NCBI GenBank assembly: GCA_020437105.1
Contig: JAGQWR010000098.1
Coordinates: forward strand, 261 to 33,360
Length of the DNA: 33,100 nucleotides
DNA from: Saprospiraceae bacterium
GTDB taxonomy: Bacteria > Bacteroidota > Bacteroidia > Chitinophagales > Saprospiraceae
Direction: 5' to 3'
Shown here one piece after another: positions 9,463-16,919 of this stretch (positions within the stretch are counted from its first letter, which is position 1; every line of letters starts with the position of its first letter). The notes beneath the pieces were generated by a model, which did not search any database, had not been told where the DNA came from, and saw nothing but the letters and a program-made list of their open reading frames with translations. The position numbers were made by a program, and so were the translations under genes.

Positions 9463-9876
9463 ATGTCTAGTCATAGCTACGAAGAATCAAAGAAGATAGT
9501 ATTTAAGGGAATGATCCTTCTCGGAGTAATTACCTTATTGGAGGTTTGTATTGCACTGCTTGGAAACGGACACCTGATCCATGGATTTGAGCTTCCAAAA
9601 CTGATCATGTATCCCTTGATGATCGGATTGAGTATGTACAAGGCTTATTTCATTGTCTATGAATTCATGCACATGCGTTATGAAATCAAGTCATTGGCGA
9701 TGACCGTTTTGCTACCTACGCTGCTCCTTGTCTGGGCCGTTATCGCTTTCTTTCAGGAAGGCGGTTCCTGGGGCGCACGCAGACAGCAGATCAAAGATTT
9801 TAATCAGGAATATGTTGAAGGACAGGAGAGTTTGAATATTGATGCAGACACGAAAGTTCTTGAGGCAGAGCATTAA
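9463..9876 (+). CDS. Cytochrome c oxidase subunit IV family protein
   Basis: 137-aa protein with three hydrophobic helices (about 15-35, 45-65 and 75-97). It has the segment MYKAYFIVYEFMHMRYE typical of bacterial subunit IV (COX4_pro type) and a charged C-terminal tail of about 40 residues. It is the last gene of the oxidase operon and is followed 28 bases later by a strong hairpin terminator. It is a structural subunit with no cofactor. Confidence 0.85.
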   Translation: MSSHSYEESKKIVFKGMILLGVITLLEVCIALLGNGHLIHGFELPKLIMYPLMIGLSMYKAYFIVYEFMHMRYEIKSLAMTVLLPTLLLVWAVIAFFQEGGSWGARRQQIKDFNQEYVEGQESLNIDADTKVLEAEH

Positions 9877-9903
9877 TATTGACTGCCATATAAAGAAAAC
9901 AGG

Positions 9904-9942
9904 ATCAGGCGTAGCATTCATTTTCTACGCCTGATTTTTTTT
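9904..9942 (+). terminator. Rho-independent terminator ending the act-cox operon
   Basis: An 11-base perfect stem, ATCAGGCGTAG (9904-9914) and CTACGCCTGAT (9925-9935), has a 10-base loop and is followed by seven T residues. It separates the oxidase genes from the SCO-like gene at 10036. Confidence 0.92.
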
Positions 9943-10035
9943 ACCCCCATCAGACAACAATTCCTCTCCATTATTGTAGTATTGGGTTCCCAAAAGGGTG
10001 TTTTGGGGCGAAGCCTTTAGAACAAAATCAATGTG

Positions 10036-10644
10036 ATGAGCAAACCTAAATGGACGATCAAACGCGTGCTACAAACCAGTCTGCTATTTCTGGTGCTAGT
10101 TGCCCTGCCACTTGGTTCCTGGTTTTACCTGCAAGGTGGACTGGATTACCGGATGGAAGCTCTGGCAGAGCTGGAAGATATGGGCCCGATCCCCATGTTT
10201 GAATGGGTAGATCAGGATGGCGAAGCGTTTGACAAGGATAAATGTATTGGAAATTTGCTGATTGCAGGTTTCCTGCCTTTCGGTGAAGACCGGGAAGAAT
10301 ATATAAATAGAATGAATAAGTTGCACGACCAGTTTGATAATCGAACGGATGTGTATTTCCTCACCTTTGTGCCAACCAGCCTCAAACAAGTGCTGCATGA
10401 ACCCGATGCCCGTCAGGATGTGCAACAATGGAAATGGGTGCAAATTCCAGACGACCAAATAGAAGCTGTGGCAGCTACTTACGCGATTCCTTCCAACGAG
10501 AAATCCGCACTGTGGATCACCCTCGTAGATGATAAGGGAGCTATCAGAAAACACTACCATTATCAGGATAATAAAGAGATGGGCCGCCTCGTAGAGCATA
10601 TGGCGATGCTCCTGCCAAATTCGGTGCCCCGAAAAGTACAATAA
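10036..10644 (+). CDS. SCO1/SenC-like thioredoxin-fold protein lacking the copper ligands
   Basis: 202 aa from ATG 10036 (a GTG at 10033 adds one residue). An N-terminal membrane anchor (about residues 10-32) precedes a thioredoxin-like domain. Layout and position match the SCO protein that usually follows the cox genes in this phylum and helps build the CuA centre. Here the segment that should hold CxxxC reads LLIAGFLPFGEDREEY and has no Cys. The conserved His before the terminal strand is also missing, since NEKSALWITLVDDKGAIR replaces the usual DHT-type sequence. Only one Cys (DKCIGN) remains in the domain. It cannot bind copper in the usual way. It may be a chaperone without copper or a diverged paralogue, with a functional SCO elsewhere. 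Confidence 0.7.
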   Translation: MSKPKWTIKRVLQTSLLFLVLVALPLGSWFYLQGGLDYRMEALAELEDMGPIPMFEWVDQDGEAFDKDKCIGNLLIAGFLPFGEDREEYINRMNKLHDQFDNRTDVYFLTFVPTSLKQVLHEPDARQDVQQWKWVQIPDDQIEAVAATYAIPSNEKSALWITLVDDKGAIRKHYHYQDNKEMGRLVEHMAMLLPNSVPRKVQ

Positions 10645-10668
10645 CGCTTCTTAATTATTTAGCAATCC

Positions 10669-11247
10669 ATGGAAAGTCCAAACCTCAAGCTGGCAAAAAA
10701 TTTGAATAGACTGGCCATTGTAGTGAGTGTAGTGGTTTTACTACTTGTCGGTGTCATGCGCCGGGTGAAAATTACCATCCCCGAAAGTGTTGATCTGAGC
10801 ATGTTGCCTGCACTGCACTCTATTTTGAATAGCCTCACAGCCTTACTTTTGATCCTGGCACTGTATTACATTCGCCGGAAGGAGGTACTCAGGCACCGCC
10901 GTACCATCTATCTGGCATTGACCTGCTCGGCCCTGTTTCTGATCAGTTATGTAGCTTACCATATCACCACACCCGAAACAATATACGGTGATATCAATGG
11001 AGATGGTTTGGTCGATGCAGGAGAACTGGCTCTACTCGGAAGCTCCAGAACAATTTATTTGATCCTTTTGTTAAGTCATATAAGCCTGGCAGCAGTTAGT
11101 TTTCCGCTAATACTATTTACCTTTATACGTGGATTTACCTGGCAGGTGGACAAGCATCGGAAAATGGCACGCTGGGTTTATTGGATCTGGCTTTATGTCG
11201 CTATTACAGGCCCAATCTGCTATTTTATGCTGAAACCGTATTATTGA
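10669..11247 (+). CDS. DUF420 family membrane protein with an EF-hand-like loop
   Basis: 192-aa membrane protein with five hydrophobic helices, matching the DUF420 (YozB/CtaM-like) family, members of which are linked to cytochrome oxidase assembly. Conserved-looking features are LPALHSILNSLTALLLILA, YVAYHITT and LLLSHISLAAVSFPLIL, with His residues in the membrane. Between helices, DINGDGLVDAGEL (about residues 106-118) has the D-x-N-x-D-G-x-x-D-x-x-E spacing of a calcium-binding EF-hand or dockerin loop. It starts 24 bases after the SCO-like gene. Its stop codon overlaps the first unit of a 7-bp tandem repeat. Confidence 0.8.
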   Translation: MESPNLKLAKNLNRLAIVVSVVVLLLVGVMRRVKITIPESVDLSMLPALHSILNSLTALLLILALYYIRRKEVLRHRRTIYLALTCSALFLISYVAYHITTPETIYGDINGDGLVDAGELALLGSSRTIYLILLLSHISLAAVSFPLILFTFIRGFTWQVDKHRKMARWVYWIWLYVAITGPICYFMLKPYY

Positions 11248-11342
11248 TAGTTGATAGTTGATAGTTGATAGTTGATAGTTGATAGTTTATAGTTTATAGG
11301 TTACAGGTTATAGTTTATAGGTTACAGGTTATAGGTTACAGA
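11246..11342. repeat. Seven-base tandem repeat array
   Basis: Six perfect GATAGTT units (11246-11287) continue into diverged 7-mers of the TTATAGG/TTACAGG/TTATAGT type. The first unit begins inside the stop codon of the DUF420 gene. No ORF crosses the array. Confidence 0.9.
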
Positions 11343-11361
11343 TGTACTGATAAGCAAATTT

Positions 11362-11407
11362 CGACCCTAGACCCTAGGCCCTAGACCTTCGACCTTCGAC
11401 CCTAGAC
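11362..11407. repeat. Second seven-base-period repeat (GACCCTA/GACCTTC type)
   Basis: Seven-base period units such as CGACCCT, AGACCCT, AGACCTT and CGACCTT follow each other without gaps. Short stretches of the same units recur at 15518-15545 (reverse orientation) and 16693-16714, so this is a dispersed repeat family. Confidence 0.8.
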
Positions 11408-11442
11408 ATTTAGAAATAATTAATAAGTTAAAGATTAGAACG

Positions 11443-11706
11443 ATGAAACGTTATATAAAAACTTTATTAGTTGGAGGCATATTAGTAGCAGGTTTGTTTG
11501 ACAGTCCACTGATGCCGGAAGCGGCAGCCCAGTGCCCGATGTGTAAAATGTCGGCAGAATCAAACTTGAAGGATGGCGGAAGCGCCGGGAAAGGACTAAA
11601 TGCCGGGATTCTCTATATGCTGGCTGCTCCGTATTTTCTGGTAGGTACAATCGGATTTATCTGGTACCGCAACCGCCGCAAGGAAGAGGAGGAGGAAGTT
11701 GCTTAA
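11443..11706 (+). CDS. Small secreted/membrane protein with CPMCKM motif
   Basis: 87 aa with an N-terminal signal-like helix (residues 4-20), the motif CPMCKM at about residues 31-36, one transmembrane helix (about 55-75) and a basic then acidic tail (RNRRKEEEEEVA). The Cys-x-x-Cys-x-Met arrangement on the periplasmic side could bind copper or heme, and the position after the SCO-like and DUF420 genes hints at oxidase assembly. That role is inference. I do not recognise a named family. It is followed by a clear terminator. Confidence 0.75.
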   Translation: MKRYIKTLLVGGILVAGLFDSPLMPEAAAQCPMCKMSAESNLKDGGSAGKGLNAGILYMLAAPYFLVGTIGFIWYRNRRKEEEEEVA

Positions 11707-11724
11707 AGCGCTTTTCCCCAAACA

Positions 11725-11761
11725 AAAAAGCTGCCCTTCATGCGAAGAGCAGCTTTTTTTT
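11725..11761. terminator. Bidirectional rho-independent terminator
   Basis: The stem AAAAGCTGC (11726-11734) pairs with GCAGCTTTT (11749-11757), with an inner TTC/GAA pairing. It has A residues on the left and eight T residues on the right. It lies between the convergent genes ending at 11706 (plus) and 11785 (minus) and can serve both. Confidence 0.88.
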
Positions 11762-11784
11762 ATGCTGTTTAAACTATCTACTGA

Positions 11785-12225
11785 TTAAGCAAACATCTTG
11801 ATTAACCAAACGATTAGGCTAACAGAACCAAATAACCAGCAAAGACCGCCTAAAAGGGTAAGAATACCCCAAAGACCGAATCCACCACCAGTAAATGAAC
11901 CTGTTAAAGCAACAGCTGCAATGATGTAAAGCAACAGACCAGCTGCCCATCCAAAAATCCAAAACCACATCCATTTTTTAACAGGATCGCCGAAATCAAC
12001 GTCATTCATGGTTTGTCCGCGCTTGGCCAGCTGTTTTTCCATCCGTGCCATTTGCTTCTCCATTTTAGCGAGTTCGCGCTCTTGTTGTTTGGTGAGTGTT
12101 GGAGCAGTAACAACAGCTTCAGTAGCTACAGCGCTGCTTTCCAGTGCTACAACCGCATTCGCGTTAGGTACTGCCATAAAAAGGGCAGCAAGAACTAAAA
12201 GTGTAAAAGATTTAAGGTTCTTCAT
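11785..12225 (-). CDS. Small signal-peptide protein with coiled coil and two membrane helices
   Basis: 146 aa from the ATG at 12225. A longer in-frame version from 12360 would put 45 residues ahead of an obvious signal peptide (MKNLKSFTLLVLAALFMAVP) and is rejected. After cleavage near ANA, a Thr/Val/Ala-rich stretch leads into a charged coiled coil (about residues 47-70, LTKQQERELAKMEKQMARME). Two Gly-rich hydrophobic helices follow to the end. This is the general layout of small Bacteroidota envelope proteins of unknown role, and no catalytic motif is visible. Confidence 0.75.
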   Translation of the reverse strand: MKNLKSFTLLVLAALFMAVPNANAVVALESSAVATEAVVTAPTLTKQQERELAKMEKQMARMEKQLAKRGQTMNDVDFGDPVKKWMWFWIFGWAAGLLLYIIAAVALTGSFTGGGFGLWGILTLLGGLCWLFGSVSLIVWLIKMFA

Positions 12226-12436
12226 AGTTTGAGGTTTATGAAAATAATATGTGAAAAATGCTTTTAGAGTTAGATTGCTGGATGAGAAACGGACAGGAAA
12301 TCCATTCCGGAAAGACGAAAAAATGTCGAATACTGGGTCTGCATTTTCTGGTGTTCTCATTCTAATATGGGATCAAGATAGCATATTTACCTAATTCCAC
12401 AAAAGGATTTAACATGGCTTGTGTTGGAAGGCTAAA

Positions 12437-12463
12437 ATACCCTGTATTGGGTATGCTTTTTTT
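12437..12463. terminator. Probable terminator after the DUF423 gene
   Basis: ATACCC (12437-12442) pairs with GGGTAT (12449-12454) around a 6-base loop. There are A residues to the left and a T run (12457-12463) to the right. It lies 17 bases beyond the stop of the minus-strand DUF423 gene, in whose direction the U tract is short. Confidence 0.45.
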
Positions 12464-12470
12464 GCACTTC

Positions 12471-12857
12471 TCAATTCCGGCGGAAAGCCGAAAACAACAG
12501 CGATATCCAGCCGCTGATAAACAATAAACCGCCAATGGGCGTAATCGGACCAACAAAGGAAAGATTCCAGCCGGTGAGTTCGCGGGTGCTCAAAAGGTAA
12601 ATCGAGCCACTGAAGCATAAAATGCCTATTCCAAATAGCCAGCCCATGCGCCGTAGGGCTTTTGCCGGGAGTTTGTCCTCCAGCAAACTACAAAACAACA
12701 GAGCGAGGGCATGATAAAACTGGTAGGTTACCCCGGTCTTAAAGGAAACCAGCGACTCTGCCGGGATTTTTCCGTTTAATCCATGCGCACCGAAAGCACC
12801 GAGTAAAACAGCGATAGCAGCGAGCAGGGCACCTAACCCTAATAATGAACGGTTCAT
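12471..12857 (-). CDS. DUF423 family membrane protein
   Basis: 128-aa protein with four hydrophobic helices matching the DUF423 (YwdK/YgdD-like) family: LGAFGAHGL near the start, YQFYHALALL in the middle, SGSIYLLS and GPITPIGG towards the end. The function of the family is not established; members are small inner-membrane proteins. It is a single gene diverging from the lipoprotein gene at 12939 with an 81-base gap that must contain both promoters. Confidence 0.9.
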   Translation of the reverse strand: MNRSLLGLGALLAAIAVLLGAFGAHGLNGKIPAESLVSFKTGVTYQFYHALALLFCSLLEDKLPAKALRRMGWLFGIGILCFSGSIYLLSTRELTGWNLSFVGPITPIGGLLFISGWISLLFSAFRRN

Positions 12858-12938
12858 ATCCAGAATTTTTGTTACATGATTTCAGGTTACTAAATTACTA
12901 CTCTAAGTCCTACCTTCGCCTGAAGCCGATTAAAAAGA

Positions 12939-15068
12939 ATGAATTTAAATTATCCAGCCCGCACGGTCTTATTTGGAATCCTGTCTTTCTTAACCGCCTG
13001 TCAGCCAGACGGCCAGACAAGTCAGCTTTATCGTGCCCTGCCGCCCGATGCAGACCTCATTTTGTTTTCAAATGAATATGATCCCGGACTGGCTGAATTC
13101 CTGGACATCCCGGAAAACACCATTCCCCAACCGGTTTTCCCGGATTCTGATGTGGAGTGGCTGGTGCGACTGGCTTTCGAAGAACCGGTTTGGATACATC
13201 TTTCCCGCACAGCTCTTCCAGGCGATTCGATCCAGGCTGCCCCGTATGGCGTTTACCAAAATACACCTATCTATAGAGACGAAAACGGAACTGCATTTTA
13301 TGCCCTCCTGGGCACATTGAGAATATCTTCCTCCCAGGCAATCGGGGTCGAAAAAGCGATTTACCAATATCAAAATGGCGCATCCTGGTTTTCGGATAAA
13401 CGAACGGCCTTTCCCCGAAAGGGAATCTGGACAGCAGCACCAAGACCCGGCTCAAGCCTGGAGACCGGGATTTGGGAGCCTGTGGAGCGCGCCGATTCTG
13501 TTAAACAGTTTGCGGCCACCCTGATCCGAAAACCAGAAACCGGCATGGCCTATGATTGGGCTCAACTTTTGGCCCTCGTTCCGGAAACGACCACACTGTT
13601 GCAACCTGTTTTTGGCACTCCCTGGGGACAAGAGGCCTATGAGCTTGCCCTGGGTGCCAGTCAGACCCTTTTTGTGACCGTTGCTTCGGAAACCTTATCT
13701 GCCTCGCTGGATATAATTGGTACTGAGTCTTATCTCAATTTTGAATTAACCCATTATCTGGATGGAAGTGCTGACGGCATCTGGGGAATTAGGATCGATG
13801 GGTTTCAGTTTTTGTCAAACGACCCGAATGTGCTCAAACAGCTTCTGGATTACTACCTGGCCGGCGCGGTGTTGGATAAGCGGCCAGATGCCCGATTGGT
13901 TTTGGAGGAGATGGGCACGGGGAGTAATTCCTTGTTTTTTGCTTCCGCGAATGGCCATAATAGCTGGTCGTACCGGCAGGGTAAGCGGGTATTTGGTTTT
14001 TTGCTTCCCGCGAATGAAGGAGCGGCCTTTGTCTTGGAAAAGGCCTGCGAATTGGAGCAGCCTGCGCTGAACAACCTGACATACCTTCCACAACAGCGAC
14101 AATATGTGATACAGGATGTAACATTAAAACTCTACGGACTGGATTTGGCGCTTCAACAACAATGGGCACTCCAACTGTCGGATACCCTGCTGGGTGTTTG
14201 GGAAGTGTCGGCTCCAAACTCGCGAGAGGCTGATCGTTTGCTCATTCAGACTACACAGGAGCTATTTGTGTTTTTTCCGAAGGACGGGAGCAACCAGCTA
14301 CGATCCATTTGGACATTCCCCGAAAGGGGGACGATTAAGGCAACGGTCATACAATATGAAGAGCTGGGGGAGTTTGTGGTTTTTTTGCCCTTATCGGATA
14401 GCCGGATTTATGGGGTCGATTTGTTGGGGCAGCCTCTTCCCGGTTGGGATAGGGGCGTAGTGGCGGGCATAGCGGCTTACCCTGTCAGCCATTTTGCCTG
14501 GAAAGGCGGCGATTATGTGTTTTTGCTTGATGAGGAAGGTGCCCTGCATACCTTTAATCGTTTTGGGAAAGCACGTTTTGGGGTTGTGAAGACCGGCGTT
14601 CCGCCAGCATCGCCGCCAGACTATTATCTGGATGAAACTACACAGCGTATCGTTTTCCTGCAATCGGACGGCAAGTTGCGGGTAGTAAACCTGGAAGGCG
14701 CGCATTTTGGTTTAGCCTTGCCGCTACAATTGCCTGTATTTCAATTTCAGCTCTGGAAACCGCAAACGGGCCCCTTGCAATATTTGATCTTGGATAACCA
14801 GCACTGGATAAGAGCCGGCTATGCGGGATCCAATTTTGGTGTGCAGGTAAAACAGCAGGTGCCTGCCGGAACCCGGGCCGTATATATCAATGAAGACAGC
14901 GGCCAAATTACCGGCTATTGGAAAGCAGACGGATTTTTTGAATTAGCGCAGCAGGGCGCGGGTATCCCGTTCACCAATAAACCAGGTTTAAAAGAGGAGG
15001 CCGGTACTTTTGAGCTCACCGGAATCAACGGCCAGGCCCTTCGGGTTTACCGCGCCAAGGGACTTTAA
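12939..15068 (+). CDS. Large predicted lipoprotein, repeat-rich C-terminal half (function unknown)
   Basis: 709 aa with a lipoprotein signal: hydrophobic residues 9-20, then lipobox LTAC with Cys at residue 21. The first ~370 residues are mixed alpha/beta, with recurring short aromatic strands. They resemble the DUF3352-type proteins of Bacteroidota only in general style, so that family label is uncertain. From about residue 400 onward, strand-rich segments of about 45-50 residues (for example VTLKLYGLDLALQQQWAL, DSRIYGVDLLGQPLPGW, LHTFNRFGKARFG) suggest a beta-propeller. No catalytic motif is apparent. It is probably attached to a membrane facing the periplasm or surface. Codon use matches the flanking host genes. 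Confidence 0.75.
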   Translation: MNLNYPARTVLFGILSFLTACQPDGQTSQLYRALPPDADLILFSNEYDPGLAEFLDIPENTIPQPVFPDSDVEWLVRLAFEEPVWIHLSRTALPGDSIQAAPYGVYQNTPIYRDENGTAFYALLGTLRISSSQAIGVEKAIYQYQNGASWFSDKRTAFPRKGIWTAAPRPGSSLETGIWEPVERADSVKQFAATLIRKPETGMAYDWAQLLALVPETTTLLQPVFGTPWGQEAYELALGASQTLFVTVASETLSASLDIIGTESYLNFELTHYLDGSADGIWGIRIDGFQFLSNDPNVLKQLLDYYLAGAVLDKRPDARLVLEEMGTGSNSLFFASANGHNSWSYRQGKRVFGFLLPANEGAAFVLEKACELEQPALNNLTYLPQQRQYVIQDVTLKLYGLDLALQQQWALQLSDTLLGVWEVSAPNSREADRLLIQTTQELFVFFPKDGSNQLRSIWTFPERGTIKATVIQYEELGEFVVFLPLSDSRIYGVDLLGQPLPGWDRGVVAGIAAYPVSHFAWKGGDYVFLLDEEGALHTFNRFGKARFGVVKTGVPPASPPDYYLDETTQRIVFLQSDGKLRVVNLEGAHFGLALPLQLPVFQFQLWKPQTGPLQYLILDNQHWIRAGYAGSNFGVQVKQQVPAGTRAVYINEDSGQITGYWKADGFFELAQQGAGIPFTNKPGLKEEAGTFELTGINGQALRVYRAKGL

Positions 15069-15126
15069 CACTTGGTACAAGCAACTTTGGGTAGGAGGCA
15101 TGGTCTTTTTAAGAAATACCCAATTT

Positions 15127-15501
15127 ATGCAACGATTGATTTCTGCTTGCCTGCTGCTTCTGTCTATCAATCTATCTGCTCAAACCGACCACTGTCCGTG
15201 CATGGACCACATCAACGACGAAGCAGACCCCGGCAACTTCACCACCTCGCTCGACCAGTCTTTTATACTGGTTTCTTCTCCTGCTCCACCGCGTCCTATG
15301 GGCCCCTTAATCATCGAGCCCGAAACGCCCGAGCCACAACAAGAAACCGAAGATTTCGAAGATTTTGAAGAAGACTTTATTCTTCGTGAAAATGTCGAGC
15401 ATTCCAGAGCGACGATCCGCCGTTTTCACAAAGCCCGTAAAAAAGGCATCAAATCGAAGGGGAAACGGGTGCGATATCGAGGGCAGTGTCCTGGGTTTTA
15501 G
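15127..15501 (+). CDS. Small secreted protein, acidic middle and basic tail
   Basis: 124 aa from the ATG at 15127, which begins a standard signal peptide (MQRLISACLLLLSINLSAQ). Earlier in-frame starts overlap the preceding gene and are rejected; ATG 15100 is possible but gives a poorer signal. The mature protein starts with a CPCMDH motif. A Pro/Glu-rich region follows (EPETPEPQQETEDFEDFEED), then a strongly basic end (KARKKGIKSKGKRVRYR). I do not recognise the family. It lies 58 bases after the large lipoprotein gene and may be cotranscribed. Confidence 0.6.
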   Translation: MQRLISACLLLLSINLSAQTDHCPCMDHINDEADPGNFTTSLDQSFILVSSPAPPRPMGPLIIEPETPEPQQETEDFEDFEEDFILRENVEHSRATIRRFHKARKKGIKSKGKRVRYRGQCPGF

Positions 15502-15506
15502 GGGGG

Positions 15507-15625
15507 GCTTCGCCCTGTCTAGGGTCTAAGGTCGAAGGTCTAGGACGTGTGGCTTCGCCGATCTAGGGTCGAATCGTTTAAACCGTAACACGGGCTATTG
15601 AATTTTGAATGCTGAATTTTTAATG
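15507..15625 (+). repeat. Left arm of a diverged inverted repeat flanking ung
   Basis: Shared blocks are GGCTTCGCC, the 7-bp-period run TCTAGGG..GGTCGAAGGTCTAGG, CGTGTGGCTTCGCC, and CGTTTAAACCGTAACAC followed by GGCTAT and an AT-rich tail. The same blocks occur in the same order on the opposite strand at about 16604-16735. Confidence 0.75.
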
Positions 15626-15656
15626 AGACACTAACTCACTAACCAACTAACCCACT

Positions 15657-15672
15657 CCCGATTCCTATCGGG
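15657..15672. repeat. Dispersed palindrome, variant copy
   Basis: CCCGATTCCTATCGGG is an imperfect copy of the 18-base palindrome found at 15685 and 16421, with two changed centre bases. Confidence 0.7.
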
Positions 15673-15684
15673 ATACTAACCCAC

Positions 15685-15702
15685 CCCCGATAGCTATCGG
15701 GG
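15685..15702. repeat. Dispersed 18-base palindrome
   Basis: CCCCGATAGCTATCGGGG is a perfect palindrome, repeated exactly at 16421-16438. It lies just past the 3' end of ung, where it could form a hairpin, but it has no T tract. Confidence 0.8.
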
Positions 15703-15720
15703 CACTGAACCACTGTCGCC

Positions 15721-16395
15721 TCAGGCGACCAGCGCCCAATCTATTTCCTTCCGCCCATTTGCTTTCAGATAGGCATTTGCCTGCGAGAAATGTTTGGATC
15801 CAAAGTAGGCACCGCGGGCGAGGGGAGAGGGATGCGCCGCTTCGAGGACCAGGTGTTTGGACGGATCGATGAGTGCCTTTTTCTGTTTGGCAAAATTTCC
15901 CCAGAGCATAAATACCACGTGTGACCGTCCTTCGGAAATCGTTTGGATGACGGCATCGGTAAAGTCCTGCCACCCGATTTTCTGATGAGAGCCCGGTTTG
16001 TTTTTTTCGACACTCAGCATCGCATTGAGGAGGAATACCCCTTGTGCGGCCCAGGCACTCAGATCGCCATGATTCGGGATCTGGAGATTTACATCGCTTG
16101 CTAGTTCTTTATAAATATTCTGTAGAGAGGGCGGCACCCGAATCCCTTTTGGCACCGAGAACGACAGTCCCATGGCTTCATTAGGGTTATGGTAGGGATC
16201 TTGTCCGAGTATCACCACCTTCACCTGATCAAAGGGTGTGGAGTTAAAGGCATTAAAGATCAGGGGCCCGGGCGGGTAGATTGTTTTTCCTGCTACTTTC
16301 TCCGCTTTCAGAAACTGGCTAAGGCTTTTGAAATAGGGCTTTTCAAATTCGGGGGCGAGGGCTTGGAGCCAGGTTGGTTCGATTTTTATAGGCAT
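15721..16395 (-). CDS. ung: Uracil-DNA glycosylase, family 1
   Basis: 224 aa, the normal length of bacterial Ung. The catalytic water-activating motif GQDPYH is at residues 64-69 (D66, Y68). Uracil recognition follows with SFSVP (about 78-82) and LLN (N124), and the DNA-intercalation loop HPSPL starts at H188. The enzyme removes uracil from DNA in base-excision repair. It is a single-gene unit on the minus strand whose start (ATG 16395) faces a repeat-rich spacer. Inverted repeat arms and palindromes lie on both sides. Confidence 0.97.
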   Translation of the reverse strand: MPIKIEPTWLQALAPEFEKPYFKSLSQFLKAEKVAGKTIYPPGPLIFNAFNSTPFDQVKVVILGQDPYHNPNEAMGLSFSVPKGIRVPPSLQNIYKELASDVNLQIPNHGDLSAWAAQGVFLLNAMLSVEKNKPGSHQKIGWQDFTDAVIQTISEGRSHVVFMLWGNFAKQKKALIDPSKHLVLEAAHPSPLARGAYFGSKHFSQANAYLKANGRKEIDWALVA

Positions 16396-16420
16396 ATGTT
16401 AGTGGTTCTGTGGTCCTGTG

Positions 16421-16438
16421 CCCCGATAGCTATCGGGG
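16421..16438. repeat. Dispersed 18-base palindrome, second perfect copy
   Basis: CCCCGATAGCTATCGGGG, identical to 15685-15702. The copies lie on either side of ung, here 26 bases upstream of its start codon. Confidence 0.8.
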
Positions 16439-16603
16439 GTGGTCCTGTTATCCTGTTGTCCTGTTGTCCTGTTTTTCATTCAAAATTCAAAATTCGGCAT
16501 TCAAAATTAACCAATTTGTCAGCATCAGAATTTACAGGATTTTAGAATTTACTGAATTTGTTGTCAGAGTATCTTTCCAAGGCCGCCACATCTCCCAGTT
16601 TCG

Positions 16604-16735
16604 GGCAATTCAAAATTCGGCATTAAAAATTCGATAGCCTGTGTTACGGTTTAAACGTTTTAAACCTGAGCGAATACCGGCAAAGCCACACGCCCTAGAC
16701 CTTCGACCCTAGACAGGCGAAGCCACAAACCTTCG
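16604..16735 (-). repeat. Right arm of the inverted repeat flanking ung
   Basis: Read on the minus strand, this segment repeats the blocks of 15507-15625 in order: GTGGCTTCGCC, TGTCTAGGGTCGAAGGTCTAGG, GCGTGTGGCTTTGCC, CGTTTAAACCGTAACAC, GGCTAT. Small insertions separate some blocks. Confidence 0.75.
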
Positions 16736-16919
16736 CGCAGCGAACCCTCTCTTTTTGCCCGGAAACAAACCATTGCGCAAATATTTTGGTTATGCTATAA
16801 TCCTAGTGTCAAAATCATTAGTTTTGCGGCTGTGGAGACAGTTTGAATACGGATGTGATTTTGGGGTAGTCGAAAGAGGCACTCAAACTCACTCTCAAAC
16901 CCAAACTCACACTACCTTC

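Larger units (their letters stand above)
16396..16919. other. Repeat-rich spacer without a gene
   Basis: No supported gene. It holds the palindrome at 16421, a run of GTCCTGTT units (16440-16472), repeated ATTCAAAATT/ATTCGGCATT segments (16478-16510 and 16606-16630), the right inverted-repeat arm and a CACTCAAACTCAC-type run (16880-16912) just before the tRNA fragment. ORFs across it are short and made of repeats. Confidence 0.75.

Noticed and set aside
15657..16438. The 18-base palindromes as repressor operators of ung
   Set aside because: Copies lie both upstream and downstream of the gene and a variant lies further out, which fits a dispersed repeat better than an operator.
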